Translations under genes and position numbers: made by a program
The notes under the pieces: model-generated
What the model was told of the DNA's origin: nothing
The model's database searches: none
Seen by the model: only the letters and a program-made list of their open reading frames with translations
Assembly: GCA_003164255.1 (NCBI GenBank)
Contig: PLST01000233.1
Coordinates: 1-12,295, forward strand
Length of the DNA: 12,295 bases
Source: Acidobacteriaceae bacterium
Lineage (GTDB): Bacteria > Acidobacteriota > Terriglobia > Terriglobales > Acidobacteriaceae
Direction: 5' to 3'
Shown: piece after piece, positions 1-7,132 of the stretch
How positions within the stretch are numbered: position 1 is the stretch's first letter
Layout: the number at the start of each line of letters is the position of its first letter

Positions 1-1
1 G

Positions 2-1051
2 GCTGCGCTGACCATGCAGTCGGCCATTGGCGTTGAGCACCAGTTCGGCAAGGTGGCCACCATCGCGGCCACCTACATCAACTCGCGCGGCATTCACCAG
101 TACCTGAGCGACAACGTGAACGCGTACGAGGCGAACACCTACAACGCAACAACCGGCACGGGCACGCGGCCGAACGGCATCAACGAGAACATCTACCAGT
201 TCCAGTCCGGCGGCGTCTTCAACCAGAACCAGCTGATGCTCAACTACACCATCAAGACCAAGTGGGCTTCGCTCTTTGGCTTTTACATGTTCGGCAACGC
301 CAACGCCGATACGTCGGGCGCAGGCTACTTTCCTTCGAACCAAACCAAACCAGGCGCTGACTACGGCCGCGCCAGCTTCGATGTGCGCAATCGCTTCCTG
401 CTGGGCGGCAATCTGCAGGCGCCATTCGGCATCTCGGTCAGCCCCATGCTGGTTTCCAATTCAGGCTCGCCGTTCAACGTTACCATCGGGCAGGATCTGA
501 ATGGCGACAACGAGTTCAACGATCGGCCGGCGTATGCAACGGCGAGCTCGACCGACATTCTGAAGACCAGCTATGGCACTTTCGATCTGGATCCGGCCTG
601 GAACCAGGCGCGCATTCCATTCAACGTCGGAACCGGGCCGGGACAGTTCAGCATGAACATGCGCGTCAGCAAGTCCATCGGCGTTGGGCCCAAGCTGACG
701 GGCGGAACAAATGCAATGTCAGGTGGGCCCGGTGGACCCGGTGGTCCCGGCGGACCAGGTGGACCCCGCGGCGGAGGTCCCGGCGGCGGCATGCCGGGCG
801 GCGGACTTGGACCCGGGGGATTGAGCGGCAACAATGGTGGCCCACCACGACTCGACCAGGGAACCGCCCGGCGTTACTCACTGAACTTTACGGCGATGGC
901 GAGAAACATACTGAACAACGTGAACCTGGCGCAGCCAGTGGGCGTATTGGAGTCGCCCCTGTTCGGCAAGTCGAACGCCCTTGCAGGCGGCTTCTTCTCA
1001 TCACCCGCATCCAACCGCAGCATCGATCTGCAGGTGTCGTTCAACTTTTAG
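2..1051 (+). CDS. TonB-dependent receptor (Oar-like), C-terminal part, 5' end outside window
   Basis: This is the 3' end of an outer-membrane receptor gene. The frame is open to the left edge (Ala-Ala-Leu-Thr precede the first ATG at 14), so that ATG is internal. The protein has alternating aromatic and polar beta-strand texture and ends SIDLQVSFNF, a typical beta-barrel C-terminal signal with terminal Phe. A DLNGDNEFND segment (bases 494-523), Asp/Asn-rich and Ca-loop-like, followed by RPA, recurs in large Oar/carboxypeptidase-regulatory-like TonB receptors, which are abundant in Acidobacteriota. These receptors take up bulky ligands, often glycans, with energy from TonB/ExbBD. The N-terminal plug and regulatory domain must lie upstream. 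A Gly/Pro-rich insert sits about 100 residues before the end. The gene converges on the sugar-nucleotide cluster and is separated from it by a terminator. The family call is firm; the substrate is unknown, though the glycan-related neighbours make a glycan plausible. Confidence 0.88.
   Translation, partial: AALTMQSAIGVEHQFGKVATIAATYINSRGIHQYLSDNVNAYEANTYNATTGTGTRPNGINENIYQFQSGGVFNQNQLMLNYTIKTKWASLFGFYMFGNANADTSGAGYFPSNQTKPGADYGRASFDVRNRFLLGGNLQAPFGISVSPMLVSNSGSPFNVTIGQDLNGDNEFNDRPAYATASSTDILKTSYGTFDLDPAWNQARIPFNVGTGPGQFSMNMRVSKSIGVGPKLTGGTNAMSGGPGGPGGPGGPGGPRGGGPGGGMPGGGLGPGGLSGNNGGPPRLDQGTARRYSLNFTAMARNILNNVNLAQPVGVLESPLFGKSNALAGGFFSSPASNRSIDLQVSFNF
722..847 (+). repeat. Gly-Gly-Pro repeat tract inside the receptor gene
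   Basis: Forty-two in-frame codons encode almost only Gly and Pro. They start with five perfect GGP triplets, then Arg, then looser GGGP, GGGMP and GGGLGP units, ending in NNGGPP. The reading frame stays intact on both sides. Synonymous codons vary between units (ggt, ggc, gga, ggg; ccc, cca), so this is not a pure DNA microsatellite. In a beta-barrel it most likely forms a long flexible extracellular loop. Confidence 0.9.
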
Positions 1052-1076
1052 AGAATTGGAGCGGAAGCACAAACCA

Positions 1077-1117
1077 AAAACCGGGCGCCCTGATCGGGAC
1101 GTCCGGTTTTGTTTTGT
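1077..1117. terminator. Bidirectional intrinsic terminator between convergent genes
   Basis: An imperfect hairpin pairs AAAACCGG (1077-1084) with CCGGTTTT (1103-1110). The inner part GCGCCC/GGGACGT pairs partly, with a wobble and a mismatch, around a short loop. A T-rich run (GGTTTTGTTTTG) follows on the + strand, and GGTTTTTGGTTT follows on the minus strand. It lies 26 bases after the receptor stop and about 50 bases after the stop of the minus-strand fusion gene, so it can end both convergent transcripts. Confidence 0.75.
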
Positions 1118-1164
1118 TGGCGGCGCTTATGGTCGCAATCAACGCTGAATCGGAACGGGCGCGC

Positions 1165-4100
1165 CTAGACTTCAGCTCCAAACTCGCAAAGCCCGTTGAC
1201 AAAGGCCGCAGAGCCGTCACGCAGCCAGCCGTCCAGTTGCGCGGGCTCCTTTAGCTGCTGGCCGCGCATGCGCGGGACCACGACGTATTTGCAGGCCATC
1301 TCAGGCAGCGCCGTCATGTCGACCCACAATTTTTCAAACTGGGAGACGGGAAAGATGTCTTCCTGGCCCTTGCCCCAGCGCTTCTTCACGTCCTTGAGCG
1401 TGATGTAGGTGGGCATCCGTGAGGTGATGGCACGCACCGCGGACGCGACCTTGTCCTGATCACCCAGATCGGCCCTGACCAGGCCAAACACTTTGAGCAA
1501 AGCGTCGATGTCGATCCAGAACGTATTGGAGTTGTAGTAGGAGAGCTGAAATTCAACTTCCTCGTTGGGAAGGGCCATGCCTTCAACCAGGCGAACATGG
1601 CCGTCAAGACGCGCAAGACCGCCGCCGTGGTCCTCGATGCGCCGCGTGATGACTTCGACGGTCATGGCAGCTCCGCTGGCGATATGGCAGCCGAGAATGC
1701 CGGCGTCAAGATTCGCGCCCAGCGTGTCCACGTTATGAACCATCAGATAGCGCAGACCGGGCCGGCCCTGAAGCATTGCCTGGAGAACACCGTTGCGAAA
1801 AAGGTTGGGAATCTCATACCAGTGGCCCACGGGATGGAGACACTGTAGCGGAAGATTGTCAGTGTAGTTGCTTCCTTCCCCAGCCTGCTCGGCCCATGCC
1901 GCCAGCGCCGCGCGCGTGCTGTCGCGCACCTTCTGCGCCTGGGCATCGAGCATCTGCTGCGCCGTTTCTTCCCACGCAAAACGAAGATCGCGCACCATGG
2001 GGACCATGCGCAATCCCACGGCACGGCCCGGCGAAAGGTGCAGCGGTCCCCCATACCCGTAATTTCCGCGGCTGGACAAATGTTGCTCGGTAGGCTGATG
2101 GGTAAGGTAGCTGGTGGTGATGACGTGCGGGACCGATGCGCCAAAGGTGCGGCCGGTGCGCGTGCTCTTGGCCAGATGCACTTCAAGGAAGGTGCGGTGC
2201 CTGCCGGCAAGGCGGCAGAATGGACTGAGCGCCTTGACGACGCCTGCGCCGTGAGTCCATCGGCTGCCAGCCCCTCCAGCAAGCGTGACGACCGCGACCG
2301 CACCAGAGGCGAGGGCTTCTTCACCTATCCTTCTGAACTTGTCTTCCACGCTCCTTCTAGCGTCAAAGACGTCTTCCGGGGACACGTCTTGAATGAGCGT
2401 GGAGGGTGGGAGCCGATTCTGCGCGAGCCCGATGCGGCCGGCGCGCAAGGCAGACTGAATTCGCTCGTGTTGAACCGGGTCGAAGCCGTTTTCTGACAGC
2501 AGCGATTCAAGCGTGTCGCCCCGTGAGTCGCCTTCCTGACCCTGCGGCAAGAGTCGATCGAGAAAGTTCTGCATGCGGCCTGCGCGGCCCGTCTCGCCAT
2601 GACACGACAGGCTGAAGCGCGCAAGATCGGAGCGCTCACCGGCGGTAAGCGAGCGTTGATCCTTGCGAAGGACCGAGGGAAGAATCAGGTTGTAGTAGCC
2701 ATCGGGGAGAATTGCGGAGTTGCCGGCGAGAAGCTCGGCAGTAGTTCCTGCCTCGTTGATTTGGAAGTCGTAGACCACGGGCTCAATGGCAAAGGGGACA
2801 CCGCCGGCGAGGCTGGTTTTGACATCGCGCATCAGGACCCCGAGACGCTTTTGCGCCTCCAGCTTATGCGCGGGATCGAAGATGAATCCCATGCCGCCGC
2901 CTGACATGCCGCCCAGCATCCAGAAGCCCCAGAATGCTGCGCCAAAGGCCTTGCGTACTTCGTCAATCAAAGTCTCGGTGTAGAGATTGCTTGCCCAGGG
3001 AATGATCGTTTGGATGGGCCCTTCAAAGTTGCGCTGCGTGGCGCTGCCGATAGCGCGGACGTCGCCGGCGCGCAGGTCGGCGATGATTTCGTCGAGGATT
3101 GTGCAGGCTTGCAGACGGCCGGCCCACTCCGCCTCAGAGCGCAGCAGGTAGCGCTCCGTGACCATTTCGAGAATAGGCCCCACATCCTGCGCCATGCCAC
3201 CGTGCACCAGCACCAGGCTGTCCTGCAGCTTTTGGCGCGTGTCGAGAGTGACTTCAGATTGCGAGAGAATGCGATGGTTGGGCAACAGCCTGCCGCGGCT
3301 GATACCGAACTCGGAGTCGCCTTCGGCGGCCAGCACACCCTCAATCAGTTTAATGCCGGGCCAAATTCCGCCCGAGTCCTGCCAGCCGCCGCCTGATCCT
3401 CCCAGCCACTCGCCAAGAATGGCGCGCGCCGCCACCAGCCGTCGCTCCGGCTCGGCCAGGTCTCCAGTCAGCGATGCAACCTGGCCGGTGGCCCGCATGC
3501 ACACTGAGATGAGCGATGCCAGCAGGTGGGTGGAGACAGCCAGCCGAGAGCCCTTCGGAATGTCGTTGACGTGGCTGACGATTTCAATGCCCAGGCCGTC
3601 GCGGCCCAGAAGCCGGCGAAGCAGGTGCGCGAGCGGCTGGCCGGAACTTTCAAGACCGGGCGGCACCAGCCCTGAAGCGATGACCGCTGCCTTGAGCAGG
3701 CCCAGATAATCGCGGCCAAAGTCGAACAACTCCTGCAGCTCTTCAATGTCGACGCTTGCCTCAAGGTCCACGCTTACCAGGCGAATGACGGGGCGGTCGA
3801 TGACGCGCAAATAAGCTTCCACCGGAGGCTTGGGCGCGGATGCGCCGGACCCGCGCACGGCCAGATCGATGGAGATATTGAGCACACGCGCGCGCTCCGG
3901 CAGATCCATGCCGAGAAAGAATATGTCGCTCCAACCGGAGTGGCTGAGGTCCATGCGCACCGGCGTGGATTCGTGGAGAATGGGGAACGGCTCGCCCGCC
4001 TGCTGAACGAGAAGCTCGCGTCGGAGATGGAGCGGATAATCAGCGGGATGGCCGGTGCGAAACATCCACTGGTTTCCGCGCACCGAACGCACGCTGCGCC

Positions 4101-4497
4101 GCACCTGGTCAGCCAGCGTTTGGAATGCGAGCCCACGATAAGCGGCAGCAAGCGCGCTGGAGAGAGCGTCACTCGGGCCATCCGCTTTCCATGCCGCAAG
4201 AAAGACGCCGATGGCTCCTTCGTAGCGCCGATTGAGCAGCTGGTCGTAGCCATTGAACGGGATTTTCGCGCGGCCCGCCGCTTCAGGCCTCGCCGGCAGA
4301 TGGAAACGATGAAGGTCGTAGAGAAAGAACAGCGCGCGGATGCGTTCGTACAGATTCTCGCTCGAGCGCCGAAGTTGTTCCAACGCGGCAGCCTCGGCAA
4401 GCAACTGGTCGGCCGTGGCGCTCCGGCAGAACGCGTCGACAGAACGGTTGCGGACTTCAGGATCCGCGGCCGTAATGATTTCCCAGAGTTCGCTCAA
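1165..4497 (-). CDS. Bifunctional fusion: GHMP (fucokinase-like) kinase region + UDPGP-type uridylyltransferase
   Basis: This 1110-residue protein starts at TTG, which shares a four-base overlap (TTGA) with the stop of the upstream GalU-like gene; coupling supports that start. Residues 1-165 are helical and not recognised. Residues about 175-560 resemble the L-fucokinase branch of GHMP kinases: RMDL...GWSD (181-191), PKGSRLAVST (314-323) at the phosphate-loop position, GGSGGGWQD (366-374) and GGMSGGGMGF (529-538). Asp374 sits where the catalytic Asp is expected. The phosphate loop lacks the usual GLGxSS form, so kinase activity is uncertain. Residues about 690-1080 match the eukaryote-type UDPGP pyrophosphorylase family: LAGGAGSRW (739-747), Lys755, HVITTSYLTH (791-800), HNVDTLGA (921-928) and YNSNTFW (988-994), all well kept. 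These enzymes make a UDP-sugar from UTP and a sugar 1-phosphate. Together the halves would phosphorylate and activate a free sugar. Domain order is the reverse of Bacteroides Fkp and plant FKGP. The uridylyltransferase call is firm, the kinase fold probable, and the sugar unknown. Confidence 0.82.
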   Translation of the reverse strand: MSELWEIITAADPEVRNRSVDAFCRSATADQLLAEAAALEQLRRSSENLYERIRALFFLYDLHRFHLPARPEAAGRAKIPFNGYDQLLNRRYEGAIGVFLAAWKADGPSDALSSALAAAYRGLAFQTLADQVRRSVRSVRGNQWMFRTGHPADYPLHLRRELLVQQAGEPFPILHESTPVRMDLSHSGWSDIFFLGMDLPERARVLNISIDLAVRGSGASAPKPPVEAYLRVIDRPVIRLVSVDLEASVDIEELQELFDFGRDYLGLLKAAVIASGLVPPGLESSGQPLAHLLRRLLGRDGLGIEIVSHVNDIPKGSRLAVSTHLLASLISVCMRATGQVASLTGDLAEPERRLVAARAILGEWLGGSGGGWQDSGGIWPGIKLIEGVLAAEGDSEFGISRGRLLPNHRILSQSEVTLDTRQKLQDSLVLVHGGMAQDVGPILEMVTERYLLRSEAEWAGRLQACTILDEIIADLRAGDVRAIGSATQRNFEGPIQTIIPWASNLYTETLIDEVRKAFGAAFWGFWMLGGMSGGGMGFIFDPAHKLEAQKRLGVLMRDVKTSLAGGVPFAIEPVVYDFQINEAGTTAELLAGNSAILPDGYYNLILPSVLRKDQRSLTAGERSDLARFSLSCHGETGRAGRMQNFLDRLLPQGQEGDSRGDTLESLLSENGFDPVQHERIQSALRAGRIGLAQNRLPPSTLIQDVSPEDVFDARRSVEDKFRRIGEEALASGAVAVVTLAGGAGSRWTHGAGVVKALSPFCRLAGRHRTFLEVHLAKSTRTGRTFGASVPHVITTSYLTHQPTEQHLSSRGNYGYGGPLHLSPGRAVGLRMVPMVRDLRFAWEETAQQMLDAQAQKVRDSTRAALAAWAEQAGEGSNYTDNLPLQCLHPVGHWYEIPNLFRNGVLQAMLQGRPGLRYLMVHNVDTLGANLDAGILGCHIASGAAMTVEVITRRIEDHGGGLARLDGHVRLVEGMALPNEEVEFQLSYYNSNTFWIDIDALLKVFGLVRADLGDQDKVASAVRAITSRMPTYITLKDVKKRWGKGQEDIFPVSQFEKLWVDMTALPEMACKYVVVPRMRGQQLKEPAQLDGWLRDGSAAFVNGLCEFGAEV

Positions 4498-5360
4498 CCT
4501 TCGGCCCCCTGTTCGGGGTCAACTGCCCGGGCGGCCAAAACGTTTACAAGCTGCGTAAGCACCTCGGCACGGTCCTGGCCGCTGAGCGCCAGGGCAAGCT
4601 GAGCGTTGAACAAGCCGTACTTTACGCCGATGTCGAATCGCTGGCCTTTCTGGATCATGGCAAGATACTGCTCGCGCTGAGCCAGTTCAGCCAGCGCGGG
4701 AGAAAGGCTCACACGCCCATTGGGATCATGGGCGAACATGGCCGCGAGAATGCTGAAGATGGCTGGCGTGAGCACATGCATACCGTAAAAGCACAGGTAA
4801 TGGCCGCTGCGCAGCCCGGGAACAATCAGGCGCTGCTCTGCCAGCGTGGGCGTCGGCTTTTCAAGCACCGTGTCAATACGGTAGAGCCCGCGCTTGCCGG
4901 AGACCTGCTGCCCGCCGACGGTTCCGTAGTGCGGCAGAAGGCTCTCGCGCGCCACCTGCACAGCAGAGACGGCGCAATCCTCGGCAGTGGCCGTTTCAAC
5001 CAGCCGGCGTGCTCCTCCTCCGGCTTCGGAGCCTACATAAATATGGTCGCCAAGCAGGTGCAGAAACGGCTCGTCTTTGACAAAGGCGCGCGCGCAGAAA
5101 ACGGCATGTGCGTAACCGCGCGCCTCGGTCTGGGGCACAAAGGTCAACCGCGCGCTATTGCTCTGGACCAGCCGGGCGTAGCGCTCCTCGTCGCCAGGCC
5201 AGACCACAATGCAGATGTCATCGATGCCGGCCCCCACTGCCTCGCCGACGATCAAGCTGAGGATCGAACGCTCTGTGCCATGCTGGTCAAAGAGCGTTTG
5301 CATGGGAAGGTTGCGTTGATCTTTCCCGGCCGCCGTGATTACCGCTTTCTTTATTCGCAT
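4494..5360 (-). CDS. Diverged GalU-like sugar-phosphate nucleotidyltransferase
   Basis: This 288-residue cytoplasmic protein has GalU-type Rossmann-like architecture and length. Recognisable parts are an N-terminal KKAVITAAG strand-turn, VPQTEARGYAHAV (75-87, compare the GalU segment before GHAV), LLGDH (102-106, with the metal-binding-type Asp105), EKP (167-169) and RFDIGVKYGL (241-250, compare the GalU YDCGDKLGY region). GalU makes UDP-glucose from UTP and glucose 1-phosphate. The nucleotide-binding loop is unusual: where GalU has AGLGTRFLPATK this protein has AGKDQRNLPMQT (11-22). Arg16 and Leu-Pro remain but the second Gly, the Thr and the Lys are gone. Substrate or activity may therefore differ. 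ATG is preceded by GCAGGA about 11 bases upstream. The gene overlaps the downstream fusion gene by four bases, so the two are co-translated, and the proteins may work together. It follows the GH109-type gene after 147 bases without a clear terminator. Confidence 0.8.
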   Translation of the reverse strand: MRIKKAVITAAGKDQRNLPMQTLFDQHGTERSILSLIVGEAVGAGIDDICIVVWPGDEERYARLVQSNSARLTFVPQTEARGYAHAVFCARAFVKDEPFLHLLGDHIYVGSEAGGGARRLVETATAEDCAVSAVQVARESLLPHYGTVGGQQVSGKRGLYRIDTVLEKPTPTLAEQRLIVPGLRSGHYLCFYGMHVLTPAIFSILAAMFAHDPNGRVSLSPALAELAQREQYLAMIQKGQRFDIGVKYGLFNAQLALALSGQDRAEVLTQLVNVLAARAVDPEQGAEG

Positions 5361-5507
5361 CGCACGTCGATTCCTGCCGGGCCTCTATTCCGACTCGAAG
5401 CATCGAGCGAGATCGGCAGTTCCGGCTAACAATCCAGGCAGACTGGACCCTGCTCTCTTCAACTATAGTGCCCTCGCATGCGGGGCTACCCCTGCTTTCG
5501 GGTGTGC

Positions 5508-6872
5508 TTACTGCTGGGTTGCAATCGCCGACGCATTGCGCTGCTTCCACTTGCCCCGCGTAAAGTCAGGGAACTCCACCGGAGCGCTGCCCCGGCCCAC
5601 GGAAGCAACACTGAGCGGAGCAACGGCGGACCAGGAAGCGGCGTCATAGACATCCAGGTCAGGCGCCACGCCGCCACGAACGCACTCCAGCAGGCGATAG
5701 AGCATGATGTAGTCCATGCCGCCGTGGCCGCCGTTCTTGCGGGCCATGTCGCCTTCGCGCTTCCAGAGCGGATGCTCGTACTGCTTGAATGCATCGATCG
5801 ATCCGAACGATTCATCCTTATTCATGCCGTCGATGTAGATGCGCGGAGGATAGTCCTGAAACAACGCCTTGGTTCCCGCAATCAGGTTGATGCGATCGTA
5901 CGGATGAGGCGTTGAGACGGCGTGCTTGACGGTAATGGTGAGTCCCTTCGCCGTCTTAATGAGCGAAGTGTTCATGTCGCCGGTGATGTAGTGCTCTGCC
6001 CAGCGCGGGTCTCCAGGCTCGAGATGCTGCTTGCGGTAGAGGTCGAGGCCGCGCTGGGGCGAACTCATGGAAACGATGTATCCAAAACGGTCGCCGCGCT
6101 GGACGCCCATGTAGTTGGCCACGGGACCAAGCCCATGGCTGGGATAGAGATTTCCGTCGCGCGTGGTGTGCTCAGTGCGGCGCCACAGACCTTCGCCGGC
6201 ATTCGAGAACAGTTCCTCGCGCAGATCGTGAATGTAGGCTCCTTCGCCATAGAGCAGCTCGCCGAACTCGCCAGCTTGGCACATGCGCAGGACCAGCGTT
6301 TCGTTGTATCCGTAGCAGCAGTTCTCAAGAATCATGCAGTGCTTGCGCGTCTCTTCAGAGGTATTCACGATCTTCCAGCAATCTTCGAGCGTGGTCACGC
6401 CGGGCACTTCAATGGCGACGTCTTTGCCGTGCTTCATGGCGGCAATGGCCATCGGCGCATGCCAGAGCCACGGCGTGGCCACCAGCACCAGGTCAACATC
6501 GCTCCGGGCAAGCAGTGCCTCGTAATGGTGAGGCCCGTCCGTGTAGAGTTCGGGCCGCTTCTGGCCGGCTGCCTCAACCATCGAGGCTGCGTGCTCGGCT
6601 TTTGCCTTGACGATGTCGCACAATGCCACCACGTGCGCATCGGCGGCCAGCAGGTCGCCCAGAAGCGAAGTGCCTCGTCCGCCGGTACCGATCATGGCGA
6701 CGCGCGGCTCGCGCTTCTCAAAGGGAACTTCCATCATGGTGCGATGAACCTGGCCGTTCTCGGCATCTGCCAGAGTAGCCGCGCTGAGGGCCGCGGCGCT
6801 GGCCGCGCCGATCTGGATGAACCTGCGCCGCGTCCACGTTTCCAACCCAAGGTCCTGCTTGTCGAGATCCAT
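5508..6872 (-). CDS. GH109-type Gfo/Idh/MocA glycosidase (alpha-N-acetylgalactosaminidase family), Tat-exported
   Basis: This 454-residue protein has an N-terminal twin-arginine signal (TRRRFIQIG, residues 14-22, followed by an Ala-rich stretch), then a Rossmann NAD-binding domain with IGTGGRG (61-67), and a Gfo/Idh/MocA C-terminal domain. EVP (155-157) replaces the EKP of ordinary dehydrogenases, as in GH109. NLYPSHGLGP (241-250) supplies Tyr243 and His246, matching the Tyr/His pair known from the Elizabethkingia NagA structure, and HGGMDYIMLYRL (383-394) is also family-typical. GH109 enzymes hydrolyse alpha-GalNAc by a redox mechanism with tightly bound NAD; export of the folded, cofactor-loaded protein by Tat fits that. 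The ATG at 6872 was chosen because a strong Shine-Dalgarno lies just upstream. A longer frame from 6950 would start inside the -35 box, before the Tat signal. First gene of the sugar cluster. The family is firm; specificity for GalNAc is inferred. Confidence 0.88.
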   Translation of the reverse strand: MDLDKQDLGLETWTRRRFIQIGAASAAALSAATLADAENGQVHRTMMEVPFEKREPRVAMIGTGGRGTSLLGDLLAADAHVVALCDIVKAKAEHAASMVEAAGQKRPELYTDGPHHYEALLARSDVDLVLVATPWLWHAPMAIAAMKHGKDVAIEVPGVTTLEDCWKIVNTSEETRKHCMILENCCYGYNETLVLRMCQAGEFGELLYGEGAYIHDLREELFSNAGEGLWRRTEHTTRDGNLYPSHGLGPVANYMGVQRGDRFGYIVSMSSPQRGLDLYRKQHLEPGDPRWAEHYITGDMNTSLIKTAKGLTITVKHAVSTPHPYDRINLIAGTKALFQDYPPRIYIDGMNKDESFGSIDAFKQYEHPLWKREGDMARKNGGHGGMDYIMLYRLLECVRGGVAPDLDVYDAASWSAVAPLSVASVGRGSAPVEFPDFTRGKWKQRNASAIATQQ

Positions 6873-6876
6873 CCGT

Positions 6877-6885
6877 TCACCTCTC
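6877..6885 (-). promoter_or_regulatory. Ribosome binding site deciding the start of the GH109-type gene
   Basis: On the minus strand GAGAGGTGA is followed by ACGG and the ATG. This good match to the anti-Shine-Dalgarno complement puts the Tat-signal methionine at 6872 as the true start. Confidence 0.75.
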
Positions 6886-6921
6886 ACGTGCGATTTGATT
6901 GTGCGCTTTGCTTTGACAGCG

Positions 6922-6950
6922 AGGTTAGGGAATGCGGCGGCGCGTGTCAA
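6922..6950 (-). promoter_or_regulatory. Sigma70-type promoter of the GH109 / sugar-nucleotide cluster
   Basis: On the minus strand a perfect -35 hexamer TTGACA (6945-6950) is followed, after exactly 17 bases, by TAACCT (6922-6927), a weaker -10 that keeps the T-A...T positions. The predicted transcript would begin near 6915, giving a leader of about 43 bases that includes the ribosome binding site. No operator is evident. Confidence 0.55.
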
Positions 6951-7076
6951 GGAATCGAGTCGCGCGGATGGAACCCGGTTGGGTGGATTCCGATGATCGA
7001 TCTAGAGCTTTTTTGCATTTACCGTAGCCAAAGGAAAATCAGCTGCAAAGGCCGGCCTGGGATCAAAAGCTTGATC

Positions 7077-7104
7077 GGGGGTTCGAATCCCTCTTTGACT
7101 GCCA
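7077..7104 (+). repeat. tRNA 3'-end fragment, copy 1 (possible att site)
   Basis: Five G's, the T-loop TTCGAAT and CCCTC form a complete T-arm. They are followed by TTTGACT as acceptor strand, a G at the discriminator position and CCA (7102-7104). No D-arm or anticodon arm can be folded upstream, so this is only the 3' end of a tRNA gene. Such ends are typical cores of integrase attachment sites. The amino acid identity cannot be read from the fragment. Confidence 0.6.
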
Positions 7105-7132
7105 GTGAACATCGGCTTGCGCTGCCCCCAAT

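Noticed and set aside
571..834. Proline-rich minus-strand frame inside the receptor gene
   Set aside because: It is only the reverse complement of the Gly-Gly-Pro codon tract; no ribosome binding site or separate conservation signal.
3940..4602. Long + strand open frame opposite the fusion gene
   Set aside because: Antisense of conserved coding sequence with low-complexity Arg/Ala-rich translation; a by-product of high GC.
5462..5467. TATAGT on the minus strand as a -10 box of a separate promoter for the GalU-like gene
   Set aside because: ACTATAGT is a palindrome and no acceptable -35 lies 16-18 bases upstream; the hexamer alone is not enough.
7061..7076. Perfect hairpin GATCAA-AAGC-TTGATC next to tRNA copy 1, as a variable arm or terminator
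   Set aside because: There is no anticodon arm before it, so it is not a class II tRNA variable arm. No T-run follows, so it is not a terminator.
7026..7104. A complete tRNA gene on the + strand
   Set aside because: AGCCAAA at 7026-7032 pairs with the acceptor strand TTTGACT at six of seven positions and the length is close to a tRNA. However, no D-arm and no five-pair anticodon stem with a seven-base loop can be formed between them.
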